From the NCBI RefSeq assembly GCF_030867145.1, contig NC_134433.1:13653216-13717215 (forward strand): a DNA stretch of 64,000 bases, written 5' to 3'. This document shows, piece after piece, positions 1 to 13,300 of this stretch. A program made the position numbers and the translations under genes. The notes beneath the pieces are model-generated. The model was not told where the DNA came from and searched no databases. It saw only the letters and a list, made by a program, of their open reading frames with translations. Source of the DNA: Opisthocomus hoazin. Lineage: Eukaryota > Chordata > Aves > Opisthocomiformes > Opisthocomidae. How positions within the stretch are numbered: position 1 is the first letter of the stretch; every line of letters starts with the position of its first letter.

Positions 1-373
1 CGGCATTCTGGTAATCACTAGCTGAGCTGTTTACGAGGTATACTAAGAACCAGACTGTGCAAACTTTATTGCCTAGGTTATATTTTAGTAGCACTGTTCA
101 TGAGAAAGGACGACAACTCCATGCCTTAGCCTAGCAAAAACTTTGCCCTGGATTTCTAGCAGGTTTCATATGTATGCAGACAGACTATCATAACATGTAG
201 TTCTCAGGAAAATAAGTGGACCTAAATGACTCAAGGTTATTATACAGAAGCGATAAACACAGTCACTCTGCTCAATACTTTAACTCATAGTCTAGGCTCA
301 TTTGATCATCCAGGCTTTCCACCACACTGAAGCTGAGATCAGGATGGTTGTTTTCATCTTTAATGCTACTCAC
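1..373. other. Probable TEX14 intron (no exon seen)
   Basis: Lies downstream of the strong donor at 373. Bases 272-373 could be coding only if that donor is skipped. No acceptor followed by a TEX14-like frame was recognised. Confidence 0.5.
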
Positions 374-1351
374 CTCATGAAAGCACTTCCACTTTTCATT
401 TTGAACTGCCTCCATTTCCTTTGCTATCCCTGAAACAGCTGGGAAACTGTCTCCACCCAATGCTCCTTGTGTCTGACATGTTCTCAGTGGTGGAATATAG
501 TCACTTGATGGTGGACCTACAGCCTTCCATAAAAAACTATTAACTCCAGAAAAAGGGTTATTGGCATTTTGGCAAGTACCATCAGATCGGTTCCAGTGCC
601 TTTCTTGAAAAGTTTGCTTAGAAAGCTGACTCATTCCAATTTCCTGGAGCAGCTTCTTTTGCTTTTCAGTGGCCTCTAATCCGTCCAGCTTCTCCTCTGT
701 TCTGCACAGGGAATCTGCTGCCTGCTGCAACATGCTTTGAACAACCTTTAAATCAAGGACACACTTGCTGATGTGCTGCTCGTTTTGGGACAGACTACTC
801 ATTCTTCTTCCAGGATCTCCTCCCACCTGCGCCAGCATGCATAGATCAGAGGCCTCACTTACGCTCTCCTCCTCTTCTGTATTGTCCTCTGTACCCAATT
901 CTGAAAAGCCACCTTCCTCATAAACTGGCTTTTCCTCACAGTGCATTTCGGGAGATGCATACCGGTCTCTGATGGTAGCCTTATCTTCTTCCTTTTGATG
1001 CCTTTTTTCATTCTTTAGAGTTTGATCTAATCCAGCTCCTCCTTCCAGGAAGTCTTCATGAAGTTCTGGATAACTGGCAAAGATTTCATTGATTTCAAAG
1101 CTACAGAGGCTGTCATCCACATCACTGAGACCGAGGGTCATCTGGAGTTCAGAAGCTACATCACTTTTGTCCTGTGCAACTGGGTGTAGACTGGCTGATG
1201 CCTCATGGTCCACTAAAGCAATATTCTCCTCAGGAAAAATAGGGTATCTTGGGGCAGCAGAGCTGTCTGAAAAATTTGATGTTAAGTGGTAAGCTGCTTC
1301 TCCAACATCCAACAAACACACTGCTTTCATACATTTAGCAGTTAACATCTT
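374..1351 (-). CDS. TEX14: TEX14 coding exon 13 (coiled-coil / CEP55-binding region)
   Basis: A long exon, 326 codons in the preferred form. Conserved islands are [19 protein letters not shown] (start of a heptad-rich stretch) and [12 protein letters not shown]. The GPPSSDY codons lie at 517-497 and match the GPPxxxY motif with which TEX14 is known to bind CEP55. The 3' limit is set at a strong donor (GAG then GTGAGT at 373-368), which implies more exons off the left edge. If that site is not used, the frame stops at 272 and the protein ends 34 residues later. Confidence 0.82.
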
Positions 1352-4300
1352 CTAGAGATTACACCAACAACACTTACTGTTGCTGACAACATTGTGCCTG
1401 AACTTCATATATTACCCAGACTTACAGCCTTGAGTTTACGTTAGCTGTTAGGGTGGTAGCTAGAATTCACAGCTGAACGCTTTCTATTTTCAAACTCTGT
1501 CATAACATCTGTAATTGCTCACATTACAATTATTTATACTAGACCTTTATGGACTGAGGAACATGCTAAGTGAAGGACACGTGACACCTTCCTAGAAGAA
1601 ACTCACCAGTCTCAGTTACCTCTTTTCCCTGCGATTCCCCTGTTCTCTTCTGGTAGCTAAAAGCTGATGCCAAACAGATGTTCACATCTGCAAAACTAGC
1701 GGGTCTTAGTGCTTTTGACAGTTCATCAGCATGACCAGTCTGAGACTTAGTTAAGTCCTGTAATAAAAAAAAAAATTAATAAAAGACAGCTATATTTGAC
1801 AGTTCAATGTCTCTACCTTTTCTTTTCAGGTGGTTTGCCTCCATGATTAGAAAAGGACACTCAATGTTTAGATTGTGCTCAAAAAAGCCTCCCATCTAGA
1901 TTTAAGCAGAACAGCTTGAATCTGAATGGATGCAAACCTGCCATTTTAAATACATGAAAGGCTACAATTCTAGAAGTCACCTTTAAGTCATTTTTCAGTA
2001 TATACTGAATATCCTGAAGCTTGATGGAGCGATTCTTCTGTTTAGGTTCTAGCCCTGACTTTACGATACTGTAATAGGGCATAGGAAGTCTGACATCTGC
2101 TTCTAGCTGTTGTCCTGAAATTATGAGCTGCTTAATAACAGAGTCTTCAAGACCTTTCCAGGGAAGAGTCTCTGCAAGACATAAATATAGACTTTATGTC
2201 ACAAGCTGTATATCAATGCCAATGAAAATAAAGAAAAAAGAATAAAAGAATCGGAGATACTGAAGCATTACTGTCTGCACATACCCTAATTTACAACTAC
2301 TATCACAAACCAAATGAGCACTCAATCCAGCCTGGCATCTCCTCCCTATCTTATTTCAACGGCAGATGCCTTAAAGGGAGCTGACAGCAACCTCTGGAGG
2401 ACAGTTACACTGTAAACCACGCACTGGATTCCTCATTGCCAACTAGTTAATAGAGGGTTTAATTTTTAGGGTAATTGTTTATCCCATTTCACTGTCAAAA
2501 TAGTCAAAGTTAATACATAATATACACTACATTATCTGTAATAACAATAACAATACATTATCTGTAAGTTATCTTAGCGATCAAAAAGATGAAAGCTGCG
2601 CAGGCTCATTTTGCACATCTCAAAGAAATAACTGAATATTTTGCTGTCCTCCTATGAAGGAGAAAGACAAACAGTAGAATAAACAGCAGAAAACCACCAT
2701 ATAGAAAATTGCATCTCTCTTATACCAACCATTTATCTCATCCTTTAGTTGTGCAAATTTAAGTTTTCCAATTACATTTTACAAAAGCTTCCAGTAGTCT
2801 TTGCTACTGTCATTACATTCGTTTGTTTTCCTGGAGGGTTCCTCTTCCAAATTACCTCTGTATGTGCCATCACAGCAAGGTTTTATCCCGTCACACAGCG
2901 GAATTAAACGGACGTTTGGGGGCTGGCAGACTGCGTTGAAAACACTCAGTGGGTTACCCCAGCGACAAAAGCCAAAACCTATCGATATACCTGTCAAGGC
3001 CTCCTGCATTACTGTACAAAAGCTATAAATATCCGATTTGACCGTGGCAACTTTTTCAAGGATTACTTCAGGAGAGCACCATTTATACAGCTGGACTGGG
3101 ACAGGAATACGTGTCAGATCACTGTGTTCTCCGCCATCTTTGCTACATAAAAGGAAAAAAGTTGTAAAAGGAACATAAAGCACACTCAACCAGAAGGTGT
3201 GTCTTTTGGAATTAAGCACCTGAGTTTGGTATATCTGCTTTTAGTTTTAATACCTAAAAGGTCCAGAGTAGACTGGCAAATAAAAGTGTGTATTATTTTC
3301 ACACCAATAAATGTATTTTGGCATATTACAGCAAAGACTTTCTGGTGAAAGTAACATCTCCTTTAACACATTTACACTCAAAAGGAAATCAGAGAAAGTT
3401 GAAAATTTCCCAATAGGAACTCTACAAACAACCTTTTAGCTCAGGCCAGCGTTCTCTGACCACAAACAACACACAAGAAGGTGCCACCTAGCCTGTCAAC
3501 ATTTATTTTGCAATGTATACATATGTGTAGAAGATAACTTCCTCCTCACATTTAACTATGGGGTATTTTTGTTATTCATTTCACAGCAAGCTGTATCTGT
3601 AGCTCTCAGAAATAGTGAAGATTTATTAACAAATTAAGTTTGCAAGAAGGTTATGAAGTATCTTTGCTCCTTTCAGGAGATTATCATTGGCAAATTTTTA
3701 TTTATAATTTTACTCTCTTTCTCTCAGTCTAATCAGCCATTTACTTCCTTTCTTATCAGACTGCACTACAGGAAAGAAGTAAAAAATGTAAGTAAGTAAT
3801 AATTTACCCAGAAGAAACAAATGGCGTCCCTCATACAAAAAATACTTTTTGTCACTGGTGGCACTTAATTACTACCAGTTCAATGAGGTGTGGAATCTTC
3901 AACCATTTTAGGCAAGCCTCCATAAGCATAAGTCCAGTAACAGGAGGAGACTGCAATTATTTCTAGTCCAGCAGCAGAATTAGTGACTCAATGAGGATTT
4001 CCATCTCTGTTCTGTAAGATTAGGTTCCTTTTCTCTACGATGGTATTGTTATGCTCCAGTATAGAGCTGCTTCTCTTACTAGTTTCTATTTTCAGATACT
4101 TATATCATAGAAACTAAGTCCATCTGAAACTTGCCGTACTGCCTGTAGCAGTTAATGTACCTGAGCAGTAATAATTTGGAGTTTTTACTCCTGTAACTCT
4201 GTTGCCTGACTCAGAGGTGGGAGTCCCTAGCCATCAAGAGGGGCACGTCAGCAGAATTTAGCACTAAATTTTACTTCACTTGTCTTTGTCCCTCTCACAG

Positions 4301-7300
4301 AAATAGCACGGACGTTCTTTACCTCTCTATCATGTATTCCAAGTTGCATAGCTTTGCCTCACCAGAAGAAACAATCTGAATAGCATAGGGGGTAACTGAA
4401 CGGTGGATGAATCCACGGGAGTGTAAAAAACGCAAAGCATCATTAATTTGAAGCAGCACATGCAAAATCGTCTCCATGTGCAGCACTGGGAATTCTGTAC
4501 GCTGAAAAAAAAATAGAAGTATCAATTTTGCATTGCAGGTCTTCAAAGCTTGATGTAGTGAAAAACTATTACTGTACAGCAGAAGGCAAAGAAAGCAAAC
4601 ATGAAACACACTGTAGTAAAAGTTAGACAAACTGTACTTGCTAAATAATGTTTGTTCTCAATACCAAACTAGTAATAACTTAAGCAGTAATTAAGAGAAA
4701 AATAAAAAGATATTGACTATGCTAAAAATCACTCTGAAGAAGAATCAACTCTTGGAATTTGCCTTTGATTGCAATTCCTCCAGTAACTTAGAAGTCTGCA
4801 TTCAGTTAAAGAAACAAAACGACTCAGTTAACTGCAAAAAAGGAAGAGAAAAATATTGAATGAAAAAAAAAAATACAGATCAGTTGATTAAAAAAGAAAG
4901 AAAGAAAAGAAAAAAAAAAGAATTGCAACTCAGTTCAAGCCTTCACTTTTGTACACAGGCAGTTTCCAGTGTTCTACACACAAACATTCAAGGCCAAAAG
5001 CTGGTCTCATCAGATTTGCAGTGTACTACTACATGCAGAAGATTAAAAGTTCAATTGAATTTAACAGCAGCCATTTTAAGACTGATAGAAAACAAGAAAA
5101 TCAATGAAATTACACCTATACGTTAACTGAAGTATTTGCCAATTACAAACTTTACCAGCTTACACAGAGTATCTGATGCTGTGCAATGAAACAGAAACCC
5201 AAATACACAGATGGACAATTTCGTCTTTTTGTTCTTTGACTAAAGATGGCAGATGTAGTTACTAAACCTCTTCCTCTCAATTAATCACCACTTAAAAACA
5301 AGTATTCCAGTTACCCTTTCATGAAGGATGCTGTACAGAGAACCGAAGTTAACCCTTTCATACACTAAACGGGTTTTCTCCAAGTCACCGGACAGACAAA
5401 CAGACATCAACTGTAGCAAATGAGGATGACGGATTTTACTGCAAAGGGAGAGGAAAAAACAAATTGTAAGGCAAATGCGAGATTAAAATAGAACATGTCC
5501 TGGCCTTCTAGGTGTTTCATCAATGCAAAGTGAATGCTTCTAACTTTTCATTAAAATACCCCAAATTTTAAAAGAACTGTAGATTAGGAGGCATTTGGAA
5601 ACCATGCTTAATGTCACAACTAGGAGAATCTACAAATAAGCCATCCAAGAAACGTGTGATGAAGCATTCGTTCAGACATAGGAGCAGAGAGTATCATCTT
5701 CTCCTGCGCTATCCACTGGGGAGCAAATGGAGTGGGAAGAGACAAAAGATGAGACCCACATTTCTCGTTTGGAGAGAAAGTGCAACCACAGCCGAACAGT
5801 CCTCCAGATCACTGGAGACACCAAAACCTCAGGAGCACCTGTGGCTACTGCACATCCGTTCTTACCTACTATGTTCCTGCTCTGCAATGAGAAGATCAGC
5901 TAAGCGCAGTTTACTACAGTTCTGACGGGGCTCAAAGCTGAGTTCCTTCACTGTGACTCTGCTGCCTCCCCACATTAAGCTACAAGGAGAAGAAGAAGAA
6001 TTTCTACGAGATGCATTCTGCAGTATTTTTTCCCAGTTACAGGATTGCTTACAAGTAATTTTGTAATTCTGAAATGCTACGGTGCTGTCTCCTACTGTCA
6101 TCCTGGCTATAGCATATACTCTTTAAAATCAATAGTAAAATCCAATCCTGTCTAAGACTGGATGTAGCAGGACAGGTCTGGGGTCCAAAGCAGCTACCTT
6201 TCCATGACCCAAGGTAAAGAGCAAGGACACTCTAAAACCCCTTTCACTAAAGGCTACCAGCACGCTGTGATACAGGCCAGAGTTTTGGGAGATTAAATCG
6301 CCGGTTTGTCAATTCTCTGGATGCCTCCAAGGCACAATTACTTGCTACACAATACAGAATAAAAAAAATAAAAAAAAAAAAAAGGCTCAGTCAGCACTTG
6401 GAACTCTTATTTCACCATAGGTTTGAGCAAGCGGGCTACAGACAGACATATCCAGAGGCCTGAGGTCTGAGCCAACAATTACAAGGACTAACCACCAAAC
6501 AACATAATAATCTGCAACCCCAGCAGCTTATTTCCTACCACAAAAGGAGCCACTACTGAAACACTACTATCAAAGAATAACCATAATGGGGTTAATATTG
6601 CTGGAAAGGACAAGAGCAACCTACAGGTATCAAGCAGGCCTAAAGAAGATATTATTCAATGGACTGCAGAAAACAAGTTGCAAGCAGAAAGCAGTGGATG
6701 AATATAGAACAGGCACAGAAAACTATCCAAACAAAGCATCTGGTACTACAACTTGCTGCTTAATAGTAACAGGTACACACTAAGAGGTGCTAAAACCCCC
6801 TTGACTGCACTTACTTTGTCATGATCATGTATGGTCCAACATGGTACGAAAACATTGGCTCATCATCTGCCTGAACCACATCTCTTTCCCCAATAATGGG
6901 GAGTGACGCCAAGTACCCTAGATGTCCGCTGCCTGCAAGATAAAACTGAAACAACACCAGGGCGTAACCAAAGGGAATACACAACAGTTCCCAAGCCCCA
7001 TCACATCTGCCGCAAGCTCACTAAAAACTTCAGTGCAATCACTGCAACGGGAGCATCAGCCAAAGCATCAAAATCCAACATTAAGATAGCTGTGTCAGAA
7101 GCTTAACTCTCTAGTGAACCTGAAAGAGGGAAAGCAGAAACAGTCACTAAGAACTCCCACAGGTGACACATAACAGGAGAGTTTCTATTGCCTCTTCCAA
7201 AACAGCTTCCTCTGATAGGGCCTACTAGGACTGAAGGCCTGAATTTTTGTGCTCTCCACAGCTTTTTTCCACTATTTCAGTAGAAATCACAGAATCACGG

Positions 7301-10300
7301 AATGTTAGGGGTTGGAAGGGACCTCTTTGGAGAATAAGAATGTACTAAAAATTAAAAATAAACAGGTAGGGTAATTACTGTGAAGAATATGCGACTGAAA
7401 AACTGTACTAATGTAATTAGACAACCATTCCGCATAGCATCTTACCTTCCCAAAACCAAAGCTGTAGAAGTTCTTGGCTGCATTAGCTCCACCTTTCAGA
7501 AATCTACCCAGAGGACTGTCAACATTTCTAAGTACCAAAAACATAAGCCAAAAGAGTAACTAATATACCAAGGCTTTGAGGAAAACAAAGAGAGAGAAAA
7601 ATGCAGAAATTCTACAACAGACATGTATTTCAAATGTTGCATTTGACTGGTCCCTTACACAAAAAGTGTAATGCAGATTCTGAAATTTCAAATTATTGTG
7701 CAACTCATTAAAACTTCTTAGATACACCGTTATGATAGGTGTTTGTTTAAAGCAAGATAGCCAATTAAAAAAAAAATATACACGCATCTTGCATCGCTTT
7801 TTGTTCACAAGTATGTATTTTTCATAACATGTACCTCACATAAAAGCTCTTGAAACTGTGGGAAACACTCCCAAAAGATTTGCAGTCACCTTAAAAGGTC
7901 AAGAAAACTACTTCATGTCAGCACCGTTTAATACTATTAAAATCCAGTACTTCATATTGCTGATTTCAAGAGTATTTCTAAATACACAGATATTTACAAC
8001 TATCAAGTTTCTATCTGGAACTCTCACAACAGAAATTAAAAGCATTATCATTCCTAATACACTTTGGTTTTAAATCTGATATTGTCAAAAAGAAACAAGA
8101 AAATGTTCATTTTAAGATAATAGAACATGGAAATAAAAGTCTTTGTAGCTCAATCCCTCAGGACTTGAGAACACTTTCTTACCCTTGAACAAGACCACCA
8201 AACCTGGACGGACTGCAGACCAGCGCTTTGGATGATCCAGCCTTCCTGAGTAGATCAGAGGGAAAATTTTGAATGGCAGCCTGCATGTGGAATGTACAAC
8301 GCTGGATAAATTCCAGCATCTAGAGAGGAGGGGGAGGGAAAAAAGAACAACAACAAAAATTACTTCAGAACTGCAAGACAAACCATTTTAAATCAACAGA
8401 TCATGACTAGTGAAAAAATAACTAGTTACTTGCAATATTCAAATAGACATTTGAAGAAATGGATACACAGAAAAACTTGAAGAAAATCAATTACACGAAA
8501 ATGTAAGAGAAAGCTTATTTCAAGACACTAGATGACTAACTTTCAAGACATTCACCCACTGAAAATTGTAATATCAGGTTTCTTTCTAAGAGCAGCATTG
8601 TAATAACAGGAAAGAGGAGTATTATAATACGAGTTTTAAATCAATATTACAGTCATGAATAAGCCGCTTTGATATCGCGTTTTGTTACCACACTAGCAAA
8701 AATGATACATTTGCTGACACTGCTCATGCACAGACTGAGATACACTTGAAGACTACTTCAGGTTTACTCCTGAACTGCACGTCTATGCAAACAAACTACA
8801 TACATCAGGGATCGAAAACAAGGGCCTGTCATTCTCACTGCACGATTACACATAAACGTCCTAACAAGTTACAGACAGACACACCCCTGCACCTGAGCAA
8901 CACCTTAGGTAAATAATCCGAGTCATGAGGACTTCAAAATCCCATTACTGATGTTGGAAAATAATGTTGAATAATTACCTAACATGTAAAAGCCAAGAAC
9001 GTCTCCCTGGAATGTCGGAATTTCTTCAATTTAAGATGAATATGCGAGCACACACCTAGCGCATATTGCACACCTATTACACACACATACCTGAGCACTG
9101 CTCTCTTTTCCAGCTGACATAGCCCAGTACTGAGGATTTCTTCCATCTTTATCATGTACTCTCAGGTCACCGCCTTCGTCCAATAACTTGCTAAGAATAC
9201 ACTGATTTCCTGAGAACGCAGCTGCATGGACTGGGGTGCTCCCATCGTAACAGCGACTGAGGAATGTTAAAGCAGAAATGTTTCAACCTGCCCCTACTAC
9301 GCTCAACCAGCTGCGCCTCTGGGGGAAAAAAGCAGCATAGCGAGATTTATGTACTCCCAAACAACAACATACACCATGAAATGGGGAAAACGAGGCACCT
9401 ACATACCTCTAAGGATCTCTGGCTAAAATAGCAACATGCATCTTAAGCACTTCTTCATTTATATACAGTGAATACTGTGTATTACATTGACTAAAATCAC
9501 TAAAATATAAAACATTAATTCGAATTTAAGGAAAAAAAAAATTATACTTAACTGATTAGCGTCTGAGCCATAATGCAACAGCACATCCACTATTTTACCA
9601 AGACCTAGCAAGGCAGCAGTGAAGAGAGGAGTTTGGCCCATGGAATTTACAGCATCAACAAAAATACCTACAAGAAAACAAGAGATTATGAGGGAAGTGC
9701 TTGTTCTCCCTTACCTAGAATAAAAGGTGATGGTTCACTAACCCTGAAACCAACTGCCATATTCCCTCTGAAACACTAGAAATATGAAAACACAATGATA
9801 CTAAGAGAAATTGAACGAAGAGCAAATGACCTTCCTTGTAACTTTCTCTATAGACCATGCACAATGTATTTACATAAAGAATATTTATATATCAGAGGCA
9901 AACTATCAACCTGGATGAGCACAGGTAACACCACAGGACTGCATTAATAAAAAAATGCTGTAATTTAAGAGTTAAAAACAAATTTTTTGTTACTTTAACC
10001 ATGCCCTTCCAGTACGTGTGAGCCCCGTCACACACAGTAAACACTCATTTGTTTTCAAAAACCACTAAAAAAAAAAACACCGGGCCACAAACCACTCAGC
10101 CCGTGCTCTCTCCCTCCCAGCCCCGCAAGCAGGGCCAGGAACGGTCATCGATGACGGGCGGCTCCTGCACCAGCAGCACCGCCCGCCCGCCTCGCGCTCA
10201 GGAGACAGCACCCAGCTCCTCCTCGTGGCTTGTGACGCCGGTCAGGTGAGATCACACTCCTCTGGTGACCAACTACAGAAATGATCCCTGAAAGTATAGT

Positions 10301-13300
10301 CTTAACCTCACCTCCCCGCCGCGCCCGGGCCCACCGCCACGCACCGCCCTCTACCGCACGGACACCCGCAGCACCCACCCGTGGCAACGCGCCAACGTCC
10401 CCCCCGCGCTCCCGCAGCCCGCCCACCGCCGCGGAACCGGGACCCGCCACCCACGCCCCGCTCCGCCACCCACGCCAGCGCCGTGCCGGGCGGCGGACGG
10501 GACACGCCTCCTCATTTGCATCTTCTGCCCCGGACGCCCAATCAGACGCCGCCACTCGCAGCCGGCGGCCGCGCGACTCCGCCCGCCCCGCGCGGGTCCG
10601 CAGAGCCAGGGCCCCGCAGGCGAAGCGCCCCGCGCCGGGGCTGCGCCCACCCGCGCCGGGGCTGTTGCCGCTTCCACCACACAACGCAAGAGGCGACCCC
10701 TCAGCCCGCGCTCCCAGGCACCCATACCAGGCAGCACTGCGAGAGGCTTGCCTGGCGCTCTGAGGGGGATGCTCTCACTTCCAAGGGCTACCGAGGCCCG
10801 ACACCTACGAGCACGTTCTCACGTGCCAGCTGGAACAACCCCCCCAGGGTGCCATCACAATTCACACTGGCCTTGGCATCTCTGGATCCAGCCTGAGCAC
10901 CAAGGACTTCCACACCACAGCCGACAGCACAATACTGAGCGGTTTCTTGCAGCCCCAGACCCCAGCAGATACCTTGTGGCCACAGGATCCAACCTGATGT
11001 ATCCAGTCTTCCACGACGTTGCCCAGCACAAAACGCACAACACGCACAACACGCAGCCGTTTCTCCCTAGCCCCCGTCAGACACTGCTCAGAGCTTTACC
11101 ATGCTCCAGGTCTGGCCTGAGCGACACAGACTCCCACAACGTGCCCCAAAAGGCGAATCCTGAACGGTTTCTCCCCAGCCCCTCCTCACCCTCTGATGAA
11201 CACTCTTCATCAGAAACAACCCCACCGCACCCAAGTCACCGCGCCCTACACTGCAGGGGGCTGGAGAACGCCATGCCCCTGCCTGCACACCCGGGTACTA
11301 AAAAAACCTGTCCCAGCCCTCCTGCTGACCGCACAGCCCAGTCCCCCCGCACAGGGAAACACCCAGGCCCGCCCGGCTGCCCGCGCTGTCGCTGCTATCG
11401 AGGGGCTGGTGAGAAACCACGCACCGCGCGTCGGGGGACGCTGGAGGCAGCCGACAGCCCGCCTGCTGCGCGGGACGGGTCGGCTCGCAGGGCCCTGCCC
11501 CGCGAACCCACCCCCAAATCCCGCACCCACTCTGCTTTTCCAACCAAAGCAAAAAAAATAGGACCGGGCCACAAACCACTCAGCCCGTGCTCTCTCCCTC
11601 CCAGCCCCGCAAGCAGGGCCAGGAACGGTCATCGATGACGGGCGGCTCCTGCACCAGCAGCACCGCCCGCCCGCCTCGCGCTCAGGAGACAGCACCCAGC
11701 TCCTCCTCGTGGCTTGTGACGCCGGTCAGGTGAGATCACACTCCTCTGGTGACCAACTACAGAAATGATCCCTGAAAGTATAGTCTTAACCTCACCTTCC
11801 CGCCGCGCCCGGGCCCACCGCCACGCACCGCCCTCTACCGCACGGACACCCCCGCTCCGCCACCCGCGGGAACGCGCCGCCGCCTCCCCCGCGCTCCCGC
11901 CGCCCGCCGGCCGCCGCGGAACCGGGACCCGCCACCCACGGCCCCGCTCCGCCACCCACGCCAGCGCCGTGGGGGGGCGGCGGGCAGGACACGCCTCCTC
12001 ATTTGCATCTTCTGCCTCCGACGCCCAATCAGACGCCGCCGCTCGCAGGCAGCGGCGGCGCGGGTCCGCAGAGCCAGGGCCCCGCAGGCGAAGGGGCCCG
12101 GGGTCGACTGACTGCGGTGCCAGCAACTTGTTCCTCCCCGGCAGCAGAAACCCGGCCCGGGTGGTGGCACGGCACGGCTCGCCCAGCCGTGGGGGGCTGC
12201 GGCTCTGTCAGCCCCCGACAACACCATGGCTCACACGGCCATTCCTGCAGGGGCCGAGGAGACTCCAACTCCCAGGCCTGCCGAGCCACAGACAACTGAC
12301 AGTTAATGCAAAAGCCTGTGCTTTCTCCAAAGCCGCCTGGAGGCTATGAGAAACCTCCTCTTGACAACTGTTGGGAAATTAGATTTTTCCTAACTCGTGT
12401 TCCAATCAGTCCTTACAGAATGAAGCCATATGAACTTTCTCAAGACACACAGCGGCAGACTGCACAGTCACGGTGGAGTGTGCGTGCCTAAAGGACCCCA
12501 GCTCACTGCGAGCAGGACAGCCCCCACCCTGAAGGTCATGAACTTGTTTCCCAGAACCTTAAAAGCTGCCCAGGAAGGATAAAAGGTACCCCTGGACTGC
12601 CGAGATAAGGCCAGCACCCCAGCCCCTCTAAGATTCTGTGAAACCCTCCCTTTGTGTGGCACTGTGGATAAGGGCCTGCAGCAAGGCTGGTTCCGTGGAT
12701 GCCCAGATCCAGAAAGAGGCAAACGGATAATGACGCTGTGGAATTCAGAGTTGCTCTGGAAAACAGCAGTGTGTGTGCATCTTAGGTAGAAAGTGATTTG
12801 ACCAGTCACTACTGGAACACCTAAAAGGTATAAGAACCATGTGTAAAACTGCATGTGGGGTGCCTCAGTTCGAGTGGGACACCTCACGTGTATGAGCAAA
12901 GCATTACTGTTGAGACTCCGTACTTTCCATCCCAGCCTCTCTCCTCGGACGGCACGGGACGGTCTCATCACGCAATGCAAGAGGCGACCGTCTCAGTCCG
13001 TGCTCCCTCTGCCCCATGCTGCCGGAGGTGAAAAGGCTCAGGCACCAACACCAGGCAGCACGGCACGATGCTGGCCTGGCGCGCTGAGGCGGAGGCTCTG
13101 GCTTCGTCACCGTGTCCTACACTGCAGAGGGCTGGAGAACGCCATGCCCCTGCCTGCACACCCGGGTACTAAAAAAACCTGTCCCAGCCCTCCTGCTGAC
13201 CGCACAGCCCAGTCCCCCCGCACAGGGAAACACCCAGGCCCGCCCGGCTGCCCGCGCTGTCGCTGCTATCGAGGGGCTGGTGAGAAACCACGCACCGCGC

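Larger units (their letters stand above)
1758..9090. other. TEX14 introns 3 to 11
   Basis: The gaps between the coding exons (1758-1980, 2172-2990, 3143-4322, 4502-5314, 5439-5865, 5980-6814, 6946-7445, 7528-8182, 8320-9090) are AT-rich with short A-rich runs, for example near 4860-4920 and 6360-6383. Apart from the CR1 scrap near 7.3 kb no repeat, RNA gene or other coding exon was recognised. Confidence 0.6.

Noticed and set aside
2779-2990. Open frame running on from TEX14 exon 10
   Set aside because: The residues past 2991 do not match TEX14. Splicing at 2990 to exon 11 restores the conserved sequence exactly.
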